This document shows positions 24,115 through 35,999 of a stretch of DNA of 64,000 nt, piece after piece. The stretch spans positions 3,665,001-3,729,000 of the forward strand of contig CM042902.1 in assembly GCA_023653625.1 (NCBI GenBank), in the 5' to 3' direction. Position 1 is the first letter of the stretch; every line of letters starts with the position of its first letter. Source of the stretch: Triadica sebifera. Its lineage: Eukaryota > Streptophyta > Magnoliopsida > Malpighiales > Euphorbiaceae. The notes beneath the pieces are model-generated. The model searched no databases and was not told the origin of the DNA. It was given only the letters and a program-made list of their open reading frames with translations. The position numbers were made by a program, and so were the translations under genes.

Positions 24115-26503
24115 ATGTTCGACGGATTACCGAAGTCCAAATTCTACACAAAATGGTACTTGATGTTTTCTTTCTTTTATGTTAATGGTGCTCTGTTTTT
24201 TTTTGTAACCCATTTTTTTTTTAAGAAAAATAATCTATTGGGTTTTGATGAATACAGCAAGTCGCTGATAAAGATGACAAAGACGAGATTGGAGGTGTTG
24301 AAGAAGAAGAAATGCTCTGTCGTAAAGTTCCTGAAGAATGATATGACTGATCTTCTCAGGAACGGTCTTGAGTATAATGCTTATGGCAGGGTTAGTTTTT
24401 GTTTTCTTTTATCTTTTTCTTTACGAATCAATTTTCGTTGGAATGATGATATGGTAGGTTGCGTTTCTTTCTGCAATTTTCCTTTTTATTGGTTTCAGTT
24501 AATTGAAAGCGATGATTTTCAAAGGTTTGATCATGTTTGAACATAAGACTTCATTTCTTTTTGTTAGGTTCTCTTTAACTTATCTTCATCTTTATTTACA
24601 GCTGTTTTATGTCTTCTTTTTCCCACCGCTTTTCTGTTTCTGGCAATTTTTACGTTGTTTTTGTCCAATTAATTATAATTTCTTTATGTCAACTTGCTAT
24701 TGTCTGCTTTAAATGACATAATTCAGCTTTTTTTTTTGGTTTTGGTGAAGGACATAATCAGCTTTTTTTTTTTGGTGAAGGACATAATGCAGCTTTATCT
24801 TGTCTTTTTCATGACCTTTATTGAATCTTGATCCCTTATTGGCCACTGTTCATTCACATGTGCCTCCCCATCCCTGACATTTACCTTTGTCTTGTTTATG
24901 CTTGCTTGCGCCTTTCAATCAAGAAAACAATGGGACTTGCGACTTAGAATCCCAAAAATGGAGAAAAAAAAAACAAATGCCCTTTGTTTACTATTGTGTA
25001 GTTAGCCTCCTGATCAGAATTCAGATAATAGTTTATAAATGGTGATGCAGGCTGAAGGGCTTCTGGTGGAGCAAAAGATGGTAGCTTGTTACGATTTCAT
25101 CGAGCAGTTCTGTGAGCGTATATCAAACAATCTTCATAATATCACCAAACAGAGGTATTATTTTGCTATCTATTTTCGTTCCTGCGTATGTAATCGACGT
25201 CAAACGTCACTTACAATTTTTTTTTTTTGTCTTCCTGATGCAGAGAATGCCCTGAGGAATGTAAAGAAGCTGTACAATCTCTAATATATGCTGCATCAGG
25301 AATTTCCGAATTCCCAGAGCTACGAGACCTTCGAAATCTTTTCACTGAACGATATGGGAGAAGCCTGGAACCTCATATTAATAAACAGGTCTGAATCTAA
25401 TACCATTTTTCCATATCAATAAAGTTGTCAATGTTTTTGAGATTTTGTTGGAACCATACATTTGTGTATATGAAATTGATAATGTGCAGTTTGTGGAGAC
25501 ATTTAAGCCAGTGTCTGCTACTGAGGAGATGAAGCTTCAAGTGCTTCGTGAAATAGCAGCAGAATTCAGTATTGAATGGAATTCCAAATACTTGGAACAG
25601 AAACTCTCACCCCCAGCTCGAGAAGTAAGCCTCCTCTAAATTCCCTGATGTTCTCTGCAATTGCAATTTTTTTTTTGCTGATAATTATAACGAAATGTAT
25701 ACTTTTCCTGACAGGTTAAGCAGCAAAGGCGTGGTGCATCTTTCCGCAAAGGCGAACTGGGATATCGCGGTAGAGAGGAGAATGGGATTGAAGAGAAACA
25801 CAATCTGCCTACAAGCAGCAGCGAAGATGAAATGTTTTCATCTCACAAGGGAGATTGCAGTGACATTGCTAGTTCAAGTTCTGTAGGAAGTGTTTCAGAG
25901 GAAGAAGTGGAAATCAAGAAGCCTTGGCATTCCAGATTCGTTCCTCCCCCATATGCCAAACCAACTGCTGAAAAGGTCAAAAGCAAGACCAAAGAGCCCC
26001 GAGAAGAGTCAACTAATCACCATGATGATTTCGCCGACGAAGCTAACACAAAACCAAGATCGGTCCGAAGAAAACCCTTGAAACAACCTCCAGGTCAGGA
26101 AAATGTTGGCATTCTTGAAAGACCACTGAAGCCTCCGCCGGGCCTTGAAAAATTTGTTTCAAAAACAGTGAATGAGGAAGAAGATGATGATAAGGGAATG
26201 GATGAAGAGGAAAAGAGGATTGATGATATTTTGATTCAATACAGTAAGCCTAAAGAGAAACCATATCGGAATCCTCCTTCATGGAAAACAAGCAATGGTG
26301 CAGGTGAAGCTGTGAGTATGAGAAAAACAAAATCTGAATTACCTGCTCTGCCTGGAAGAGAATCATACCAAGCAGAAAAGGCCAAAGCAGTGCATACTCG
26401 AACTGTATCAGAGCAGCCACAGACATTGAACAAACATGTGCATCCTAACATGCCTGATTTCGATGATTTAGCAGCTCGAGTTGCTGCCCTTAAGGGGAGA
26501 TGA
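24115..26503 (+). CDS. IST1-like ESCRT-associated protein
   Basis: Six exons (24115-24155, 24258-24390, 25051-25154, 25244-25388, 25490-25624, 25715-26503) join in frame to 448 residues. Residues 1 to about 170 form an Ist1 domain: MFDGLPKSKFYTKCKSL, KMTKTRLEVLKKKK, AYGRAEGLLVEQKMVACYDFIEQFC, then CPEECKEAVQSLIYAASGISEFPELRDLR. The remainder is low-complexity, acidic and Pro/Lys-rich. It ends with FDDLAARVAALKGR, resembling the MIT-interacting motif by which IST1 proteins bind Vps4-type ATPases. IST1 proteins regulate ESCRT-III disassembly in multivesicular body sorting. Plants have several IST1-LIKE paralogues, and I cannot assign the exact one. The ATG gives the conserved N-terminus. The gene ends about 120 bp before LINE debris on the opposite strand. 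Confidence 0.93.
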
Positions 26504-26624
26504 ATGAAAATGTGTTTAGTTTTCTTAAAGCTTACTCTCCTCCATTCTCTAGAACACCAACCAAAAAGGGGGGAAAAATATTTACATAGTTTCCTTTGGT
26601 TTTCTGATTTTGTCTAGTTTTTAT

Positions 26625-27960
26625 TTATTTAAAGACGACAAAACAAAACAATTACATCCTGAAACCCCGTGTATTCCCACCCCAATGGTATTCCCACGAA
26701 GAAGAATGTAAGCGCTTGCTGGAACGCTTTCATGCCAAACTATCTGCTCTTCGTGAACAAAAGCCAGGCTAACAAAATGGTCAGTCACTGCTTTAGCTTC
26801 CCTAAAAACATGTATGATTTCCAAATCCCAGTCTTTACCAGCTAGTTCCTTCATTCGGTCAATAAGTTCTCTATTATGAGTCGAAACTATTGAGGAACGT
26901 AGGACCATAGCCACATCGTCTACCTGAGCTTGAATCTTCTTCCAACCTATCTTCCAAGCATAATCTAATTTGGTAAAAAGCCTCCACAACTTAGCCTTGA
27001 AAACATTGCACTTCCCTAATTTTATTGAAAAACTTCGTAATCATTGCCCCTCATGGTCACTACGAACTCTACCAGCAGTAGCCATCCCCACATCGTTGCG
27101 GACTGCTCCATCAGTGTTTAACGCAACAAAATTCAGAGGTCTCTTATAAAGAATAAAGGTATCCGTATGACAAAGAAGCAGTTTTTGTTCCATGGATTTC
27201 AATGAATCAAATGCATTACAACAAGACTTGACATCTTGCCTTATTATTTTCGGTTTTGAAAAGCCGTTAATACGCACATTGTTAAACACCTAGTCGTTCC
27301 TCCATTTCCAAAAGGTACCAACAAGCTTACTCAGGCACCTGCCTCCAATCTAGGCTATCTCTTACACTGAAAGTATTACTAAGATTATACGGAAACTAAT
27401 CTTCCAAATTAGAGCTGAAGAAATTATTCATATTTAGCTCGAGACAAGCAAAGACCAAACTATTCTAAAAATTTCTCAAAACATGCATGATATCTTCCAC
27501 CTCTCTATGACAAATTAGGCATGAAAATCTTTCCAAATTTGTAAGCAACCTGTTATGATGACATAACCATAAGAAAGTGTGAATCCTAAAAAGGGCCACT
27601 CCATCTCCAAATCAACTTCCAAACGCTATTATTACCACCGTTCTTCAAACTCAATAGAGACTCATAGGCTGATGCAATAGAAAAATTCCTATTCGCTGTT
27701 AAATTTCAACAAGGAACATCTTTATTCATATTATCTCCAGGCAAGATGTAAGTTATCCATCACATCATCAGTCAAAAAATCGTAAAGAAATTTGAGTATT
27801 CCAGATGTCTCCAGTCAATGCATCCCTTACACTCCAAGTATATATATGAAATGCTTGGAATAGGACGAGTGATTTTACTGATCAACATTTCATTACCTAT
27901 CCATCTGTCAAACCAAAAAGATACTATATCTCCATTCCCAACTACCTAGCTTACATTATC
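26625..27960 (-). mobile_element. decayed non-LTR (LINE) retrotransposon 3' end
   Basis: On the minus strand, fragments follow the order of the 3' end of a plant LINE ORF2. A zinc-binding reverse-transcriptase region lies around 27750-27480 (ASAYESLLSLKNGGNNSVWK, then CLICHREVEDIMHVLRNF). After a gap comes an RNase H-like region: FVALNTDGAVRNDVGMA and GRVRSDHEG at 27130-27045, then DWDLEIIHVFREAKAVTDH at about 26830. Stops and frame changes break it repeatedly, and the reverse transcriptase core and endonuclease are not visible. The 3' end is close to 26625, just beyond the IST1-like stop, so its antisense copy may lie in that gene's 3' untranslated region. Confidence 0.75.
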
Positions 27961-28419
27961 CTGAACAAACGGCCAAATGTTGTCTAGTTCTTAAAATTTG
28001 TTAACTAATATGTATTACTTGTATATAGCTACTTGGCTATATTATCATCTAAATTCATATTATTTGTCATACTTGTGTTGAAATGTTTTCTGATTTTCTT
28101 GCAGAATGCATAAATGTAAGTTCAAATATTTTTAATGTTTCAATTTTTCAGTAGTAATTCACAATACATTTATTTTTATGTGAGTGTCGTATTTAATTAA
28201 TAATCAAACATTGAAGAACACATTATTAAAATTTAACTTAATAATATATGCTTATATATAGGTGATGTTTTGATTGTTACTATATTATTTATCCATCAAT
28301 TGATATTATTTTTTCAATTATTACATCAAAATTTAACAATTCTAATTAGTTATTACAATATACTATTATTTAATATATTAAATTTTACAACGGTTGTACA
28401 TAGAACTATAACCATTGAA

Positions 28420-28422
<3 letters not shown>

Positions 28423-28453
<31 letters not shown>
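28423..28453. repeat. (TA)n microsatellite
   Basis: About 15 uninterrupted TA dinucleotides in an AT-rich intergenic stretch (27960-28700) that otherwise shows no gene. Confidence 0.9.
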
Positions 28454-28456
<3 letters not shown>

Positions 28457-28978
28457 GCAACACTTGGTCAACACAATCACAAAATTCCTTGTAATGTAGT
28501 AAGGGAAGAATTGATATGTAAAACTACATACTGATTATTTGTCATTTGAAATTATAATAGAGCAATTCATATTTTCCTTTTTATTTCTCTTTCTAAAAAA
28601 ATTATCAAGGAATTATAAATGTCAATTTTTAGGTCTCTACATTACTTGATTTACCTTCTTAAATCTTAACAACTTTTTTGAAGGAAATTCTTTCGAATGA
28701 TCTTAGGCGGCACTTGCAGCGGCGCGGTGCCGGTGACGCCATTACATTTACACCATTCTCAAAAGTCAAGAGTACGTACGTAACAAAATGAATAAATCAA
28801 AATGCCCCGTTTTACTCTCAAGACGCAGCGTTTTAATACAATCCCGGGATAATCTTCTCCCAAGGCTCCAACAACTCCAAGAGATACAGTAGAAGTTGAG
28901 TATGAATGGAGAAACAGAAGAAAGTTTGAATCTCCAGCCACGTCACCGCTATCGCAAGAAGAATTAGCGCGAATCTCG

Positions 28979-31900
28979 ATGCCAATGGACGGTCCATATT
29001 TCGATGAGAGGGACGAGGAGGAAGAGCTGGTGATGAGCGAAGTTCACCTTGGTTGCCCACCCGACTCCGCTGGCCCCCACATTTCTCATTTCACAATATC
29101 CGTTCCGCCTGGTAATCGGCTCTCTTATTGTTTTTAGATATGTTATCAACTGCGATGAAAAGATTAGGCTGCTTCAATCGTTGTTTGTTAAGTGTTTAAT
29201 TGAATTTACACTTTTATTGAATAAATAGAAAGGGTTTCTGATGAAGTGTAATTTTGTGGTTATCTAGATGTTGATATTAGCAGATGTATGGATTTATTTA
29301 ACGATGAAGGAATTCTTACGCAACAAATGATTTGTGTGGACGAAGATGGCGATCTTGTTCTAGCTAGACGCAACAGTAAGTAACTAATCATTATGTCTCT
29401 ATTGACTCTTTTTATGCTGCCCTTTTTCTATGACTGGAAAGCACACCTACACAATCACATGGAGCTTATAGTGTTTTTATTTTTTTTAATCAGGGGATTT
29501 TAATTTGGATGCTTATGGACCTTGGATTGCTGATTAATGATTATGTTTTATATCATAACTTTATTCTTATTATATTCATTAAGAGAGACTGAGGGAGCAT
29601 TTTTGTTCTCATTTTTAGCTTGCTGAGCACTGTAATTTATAACAGCAAGTTCAAGTAGAGTGGGAAAAGATGTGTTGCATTGGAGATTAAATAGCTATAG
29701 TAACTAGTTTTAACATGATCTTAACTCCTTCTGGTAATATGTTAGTCTTATCCATTTAGAAAATTAGATTAATTGATGTGGGCAGAATCATTAACTCAAT
29801 AATGGGTTTATTCCAGTATTTGTTTATGGTTAGGTTTAGATGTTGGTTTGGTTTGATGTTCACCCTCTGGACTGAACATATTATTTTGTTGCCAGCTTTT
29901 CAACTGGCTGATAAAATGAATATGCAATTAAAACAACAACAATGTCCTCTTTCTTAAGCTTGCATATTGACTCTTGGGAGAATCTGTTCAACTGTGCAGA
30001 TTATTCAACTCGTAGTTTTCGTATAACCATACAGCATAATATCAAATCACCAATTCCAAGTGTGGGGTTACAGGTGATAGTTTGTTTATTATGTTGTTTT
30101 CACTTCGCTTGCAGATGATGATATATGACCTGTTTTCTTCTGTCAGGTTTGGAAGGCAGAACTGGTATTGTCTGATTTTGTGTTGCATAAGATGTTCACT
30201 TCATCGGAATTTGTTGGGATTACTGCACTAGAACTTGGTGCTGGAACTGGTATGTTGATTTCTATTTACTAATGGTGAGGTGATGTTCAGCCCCATTCTT
30301 TGATATATATTTTTACACAGTGAGAAAAGGGGGTAGGGGTGAAATTGTTTTGGACCTTCTGGTGATGACTTTAACAAATGCATTTGTCCATGGTATATCT
30401 TGATTATTCTGCAGAGTCGGTAACATATTATAGCCAAGTCCTGTGGATATTCTTTGTTTCAGCTTTAGCAATTTCCAATCTCGGCCTAATTCTTAAGAAT
30501 TTCTTGGATGACAGGATTTTATTTCACTGTCTTTTCCAGGGCTTGTGGGTATGGTGCTTGCACATGATGCTAAAACGGTATTCCTAACAGGTATGGCATG
30601 GGCATAGTTACTTATAAACCTTCTCTTTTTGGTGTTGAATCATCTAAGATCATCATCCTTTTCAGAGCCCAATTTTCCATTTCTTACATTTTGAATTATA
30701 AATATTGGAGTTTTCCACATGTCAATCAATCATATGAAACACTAATAGCATCAAAGTTATTACCAGTCTACCCTCAGTTTGTCTTAGTTCCAACATTTTG
30801 CATTCTTTTCTGTCCATCCCTCTTTGTTGGCTTACCAAATTAGTTAGCATTTGATTTTTCCTGGGGAAAACTAAGTAAGATATGATTTGGAATTTTGTAG
30901 AAGTATATAACCATTCCTTAGCATACATTGGTTTCCACGAATTTCAAATTTTGTGTAGACTAATTCTAGCCTAATGTATTGATTGAATTCTGAAGCGAGG
31001 TTTTTGCTTCCCCTTGTCTATTTGTAGAATTCTCTTGGAACTTGTTTCACTTTACTGTTGATCATTGTGATATAGAATTTGGTTCATCTCACCTAGTGCA
31101 GTTGAGAAAAACTATGTGGGTATTGGGATTCGTAATTGAATTATTAAATGGGAATGCACTGTTTGGTGCCTTCTTAAGTTTCTTACTTATTCCAAGGATA
31201 GAGAGGCTGGAGGGTTTTGAGATGCTTAATTTCATATTTCTCAGACATGCCATCCATGATTATTGATAGATCGTGGTGATGAAATCCTCAACAACTGTGC
31301 AAGGAATGTTCTCCTCAATTCTGAAGTATTAAGCTATCAAGGTGCAATTCATGTACGTGAACTTAATTGGACAAATTCCTGGCCACCTATGTTGTGCCTG
31401 GAAAATTCTACAGAAAATAAAAGGTAAGATATCCAATTGATATTATTTTCAACAAGCACTTTGGATTTCCTTGTGACTTCCAATAGTTATTTTCTTTTCA
31501 ATCTTCCTAGATATATTAAGTAGAAGAATATACTTGAGAAGCCTATCTTTTCTTGTTGGTTGATGAATTGTGTAATCTTGCTATTCTTCCTATAAATGAA
31601 TGGAGGAAGTCTGTGTATGAGAGATTGTGGTTTGTTCTTTGAAGAAGAGAAAGGTTGCTACTTGTTTGAATCATTATTCTTGCTGAGGATTGCTGCCCAC
31701 TGCTAAGGAGGATAATCCAGATTGCATATATTATTGCTGGAGAATCAAATTTTAAAGGGGAGGTTCTGGGAAAATGGAGAGATAATTAGGACTCACAAAT
31801 CTTTTCAGGTAATTTGGGTCTCTGACTGTATAATCCATCTGGTCAAGCAGTTAAGGTTGCGCTTTCTCCAAGGAACTATAATAAGAACTATATTATGAAG

Positions 31901-33112
31901 AAAAGGATGAGAGAGTTGTAGAAGTTGACCTATTCTATTAATTATGGGAATGGATAGCAGTTGAGGATTGGGGGCTTTTACCCCTATATTTTTGTTTGGC
32001 TGTTTTTCTTGGTTTTGTATTTAATTTTTTAAAGCAGATATTGTATCCTTCTTATTGTGATATCCCTTATTTCTTATGTAATAATTAGTGAAAAATTCAC
32101 ATTTTCACCATGATATCCAGGTATTCTTGGACACCTACAGAAGTTGAAGAAGCTCTGGGAGTTTCTTTGCTTTTAGCTGCTGATGTGATATACAGTGATG
32201 ATTTGACTGATTCTCTCTTCAGTATTCTGGAGAGACTAATGTCGCTGGGTACACAAAAGGTACACATTATTGCTAAAATAGAATGACCAGCAATAAGAAA
32301 TTGCCTTAATGACTACAGAATGGCTTCGTTTCTGCTTGAAATGTATGGAATATTCAAGGTTTTAATTCTGAAATGGATCCATATTCTAACATGAGTTTGA
32401 AAGAGGTTTTTGGAACCTTGTGCGCAAGTATGAAGATTCGTATTTGATGTTTTTGTTTTGTTCAATTGGTTGGATTCACAGGATTCATCTTTGTTTTAGT
32501 ATATTGCTAAAATGTCCGAGTGTTAGATTTTTTGCAGCCAAAAGAAGGGATGGTTTTCTTCTTGTATTTGCTTTTCGCTATGGCATGAAAAATTGCATCA
32601 GTATATATAACTTAGACTCTACACGCAGTCCATGGATTTGATTATTGTATTGTGTTGCTGCTATCTTTGTGTATAATTATTTTGTTCCAGAAAGACCCAG
32701 ATTTATCAAGAAGATAACCAAGTTATTTTTTGTTTTAGGTCTTGTACCTGGCTCTGGAAAAGCGATACAACTTTAGTCTTGATGATCTGGATGTTGTTGC
32801 TAATGGATATTCTCATTTCCTTAGTTATCTTAGGGAAGAGGAAAGTAAGTGTGTTGAACCACATTCTCATCTGATGAATTATCCGACGTTCACCTTATAG
32901 CTAATTATACAGCAACGAATGATGCAGAGGACATGAAGCTTGGATGTTGCCCTTGTTTTGTGGGCAAACGCCTTGACCTTTCACTAATTCCACAGTATGT
33001 GAGAGAGTATGACAGAGGAAATGATGTTGAGCTTTGGCAGATCAAGTATGGTGGAAGAAAACCCAAGTCGGGAGATTCTTGTGAACGAGATGCCAGTTCA
33101 AATCCCTTTTGA
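28979..33112 (+). CDS. METTL22-like lysine methyltransferase (methyltransferase family 16)
   Basis: Nine exons (28979-29111, 29268-29375, 30000-30073, 30147-30249, 30540-30590, 31270-31423, 32121-32259, 32739-32844, 32928-33112) all join in frame to 350 residues. The protein has a seven-strand S-adenosylmethionine methyltransferase fold: motif I is LELGAGTGLVG (about 133-143), an acidic residue ends the next strand (VFLTDR), and the post-II block is SLLLAADVIYSDD. VWKAELVLSDFVLH before motif I is typical of METTL21/22-type protein lysine methyltransferases. Human METTL22 methylates a lysine of the DnaJ protein KIN17; the plant substrate is unknown. The frame stays open upstream of the chosen ATG to about 28855 without another ATG, so this start is the best available, although a non-canonical or spliced start is possible. 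Confidence 0.88.
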
Positions 33113-33199
33113 GAACACATCCAATCCATAGTTGATGTCTTATTAGGAAACCTTTTTAAGAGAAAAAAATTCACAGTTGATGTCAAATTGATGTTTCTT

Positions 33200-35200
33200 T
33201 TTTTTTTTTTTGGTAAGAGAAAAAATCTAATTGATGTTTCTTTTTTGTTCCTTCTTCCTTTCTTTTAGGCGCTGATCAGATGACGACCTTTTTTCTATCT
33301 TTTGCACCAAACTCATCAATCTTGTCTCACATCTCACTGCTGTTATTTGCGTCTCTCTTTCATTTTTTTTTTGGTCGAAGTATTTATGTCAATTTCAATT
33401 TGCGGAAAACTTACTAAATCAATGTTTCTTTTTCTTTCTTTGACATATAAATTAAGTTATCCTTAGTATAAGTGAAGGCTCAATACCTCATTTGATTCCT
33501 GAATTTGGCATATTTTGCCATTACAATCCTTAAATTTTTTGAGCGACCAATTTAACATATTTATTTCATTCTTTTGTCTTTGATACCATAATTTTGTTTT
33601 TATATTTTCTTATTTATATTTATTTAAAAAAAGTTAGCAACTATCATTTTTCCACTGCACTTATCATTTTGTTAGTTAATAAAAGGAGAAAAAAATTTAA
33701 ATTATTATTTTCTTTTTTTATTTATAATTGTTTTACCAACCAAATAAATAGTGAGTATTATGGCTGTCCTAGCATTGCTCAAAAAAAAAAAAACAGTATA
33801 AATTAAAAATTTAGAAGTATGTGCATTTGCATGTTCTTTAGCAAAACGTCATGGATTCATGATAATCATGGGCCTTCACATAAGAACTATTATTTTTATA
33901 GGGTAATTATTGAATAGGTTAGTGTATCACTTTATTCTTCATCCAAATGTTTAATAATTTCGAAAGTGAAAAAAGAAAAAGAAAAAAACATTATCCACAA
34001 TTGAACACTTGTTGAGGAATAAGGATCCAAGAAATAGGAGAAAAATGAAATAAGGATCCAGAAGATTTATGTTTTTGATGTTCTTATTAATTGTGACAAG
34101 ACAATACTATAAGAATTGAGAAATAAATAAAAAGAAAATCGTTGAGCTAATATTATAGTGAATTATCCTTTTTTTTTTTTTACCTTGGCCTGTAAATTTG
34201 ATCTATTAGGTTAATAATTTTTTAATATGATACAAAAATTTATAAAATTACAAGTGACTAAAGCTCGTTTACAAAATAGACAAATGTATCATATACATTT
34301 GCAGAATCATAAATTCATGTCATGGTTGTACTAGCAAAAAAGTTTTCAACTATATCATTCCAAGCATTATGCTCAATCAATAATAATAAAAAAAAAGATA
34401 TCCTGCTCTATATATATAAAAAAAACATGTACTTACAATTTTTTACATATATATTTGTCCATGACTATCTTTTCATAGATTTTGCCATAACTTAAAGCCC
34501 TAACAAAATAAAATATCATAAGAATAATTTTTTTTGGAGCAAACTCAAGTATTTTCACCGCCAAATCAAATCAATTCAATATTTGAATTAAAAGTAATTT
34601 TATGTTGAGTTGAATAAAATTTATTTAACTAATTTATATTTTTATGAGTGGGGTTGGTATAAAATTCATTGGATAATATTAAACTACCGGTTACACAATT
34701 AGGACGAATAATCCTTCCTGCCGCTAGTTTTCAATTGTACGCGATTGATCCCGCAATACCACTGAGCCATCAAAAAAGAAAAATCAATTCAAGATTCGAA
34801 TCAGAAAACCAAATAACTTTACATGTGATCACACCGATGAAAGAAAGGAATAAAACAAAACAATTACAAACAGTAGTTAGTTTATGCTCAGCGACCCATT
34901 CCTTGACTGAGCCAAACTTGCTCTTGGCATCAGCCACCTTCAGGAAAAAAAAAAACAAAAAAAAAAAGAAAAAGCGGTATTTAACTGTTCGGTTTGGTGG
35001 ATTCCTGTGGCCTTCTCTAACCTGGGCATTGGAAATTCTGGCGCAGATGATGCAAAGAATGGCGAATTTTTGGAAGCCCCTAGATTATTAACCATAAACT
35101 CAAAAACACAAAATGAACACGAAAACTCTATAATTGATCTTTAAAAGCACGATTCACTTTTACCCAATGAACCGTATTACACAATCACAGACAAGAAAGA
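33200..35200. other. intergenic region with one gene fragment
   Basis: AT-rich sequence between the methyltransferase stop and the GST start. It contains poly-T runs and short open frames without signatures. The only recognisable piece is the HIG1-like fragment at 34867-34944. The last 200 bp should hold the GST promoter, though no convincing TATA box was found. Confidence 0.45.
34867..34944 (-). pseudogene. possible HIG1-domain protein fragment
   Basis: The minus strand encodes KVADAKSKFGSVKEWVAEHK followed by LTTV. This resembles the N-terminal part of plant hypoxia-responsive HIG1-domain proteins, where the family reads like I/LREWxxEHKLRTVGC. After this point the frame diverges into hydrophobic residues unlike the family, and no other exon was found nearby. 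It could be a retained exon-sized fragment or a processed-copy remnant. The match rests on about 15 residues. Confidence 0.35.
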
Positions 35201-35213
35201 AAATTGAGCCAAA

Positions 35214-35965
35214 ATGGCGGACGAAGAAGTAATTCTACTGGCTGCTAAGTTTACTCGTTTTGGGGAAAGAGTTAAGATAGTTCTGGCAGAGAAGGGGATC
35301 AAGTATGAATTAATAGAAGAAGATTTGAACAACAAGAGCCCTCTTCTTCTTCAGACGAACCCTGTTCATAAGCTCATCCCTGTGTTGATCCATAACGGCA
35401 AACCCATTTGTGAATCCATGATCATTATCCAATATATTGAAGAAGTCTGGAATGGTAAAGTTCCATTCTTGCCTTCCGATCCTTATCAACGAGCTCAAGC
35501 CAGGTTCTGGGCCGACTACATTGACAAGAAGGTAATTGCACTTAATTTTCTCTATTTTATTATTCAATCAAACACATAATTGCGAGATTATCTTGTAAAA
35601 TTGGGAAATGGGCTATTTTCACTATTTTGCAGATTTACCCAATTTGGAAGATGCTGTGGACAAGTGAAGGTGAGGTGAAAGAAACACATAGAAAGAACCT
35701 AATCGAGAGTTTTCAAACATTGGAAAGGGAGTTAGGAGAGAAGCCATATTTTGGAGGGGAAAAGTTTGGATACGTAGATGTAGCACTGATCCCATTTTAT
35801 AGCATGTTTTTCACATTTGAAACGTTGGGGAACTTCAGTGTGACAGTGGAGTGTCCAAAGATCATGGAGTGGGCTACCAGATGCTTGGAAAAGGAGACTG
35901 TTTCCAAGTCCATATCTGATCCTTACAAGCTTCATGATTATTTTGCAGCAAAGATCAAGAAATAA
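35214..35965 (+). CDS. tau-class glutathione S-transferase with atypical active-site motif
   Basis: Two exons (35214-35531 and 35633-35965) join in phase 0, at the usual tau-GST intron position after the DYIDKK block, to give 216 residues. The thioredoxin-like N domain has LAEKGIKYELIEEDLNNKSP, NPVHKLIPVLIHNGKPICES (with the cis-Pro and the Glu-Ser that bind glutathione) and IIQYIEEVW. The helical C domain has RAQARFWADYIDKK, YFGGEKFGYVDVALIPF and ECPKIMEWATRC. Tau GSTs conjugate glutathione to xenobiotics and oxidised lipids in the cytosol. The usual catalytic serine motif (SPF) is replaced by T14-R15-F16, so the nucleophile-activating residue would be a threonine and the conserved proline is lost. 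The protein ends slightly earlier than most tau GSTs. Activity is uncertain. Confidence 0.9.
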
Positions 35966-35999
35966 GAAGCTTGTTTCTTGTTGGGCTTCAAATGTTGTT

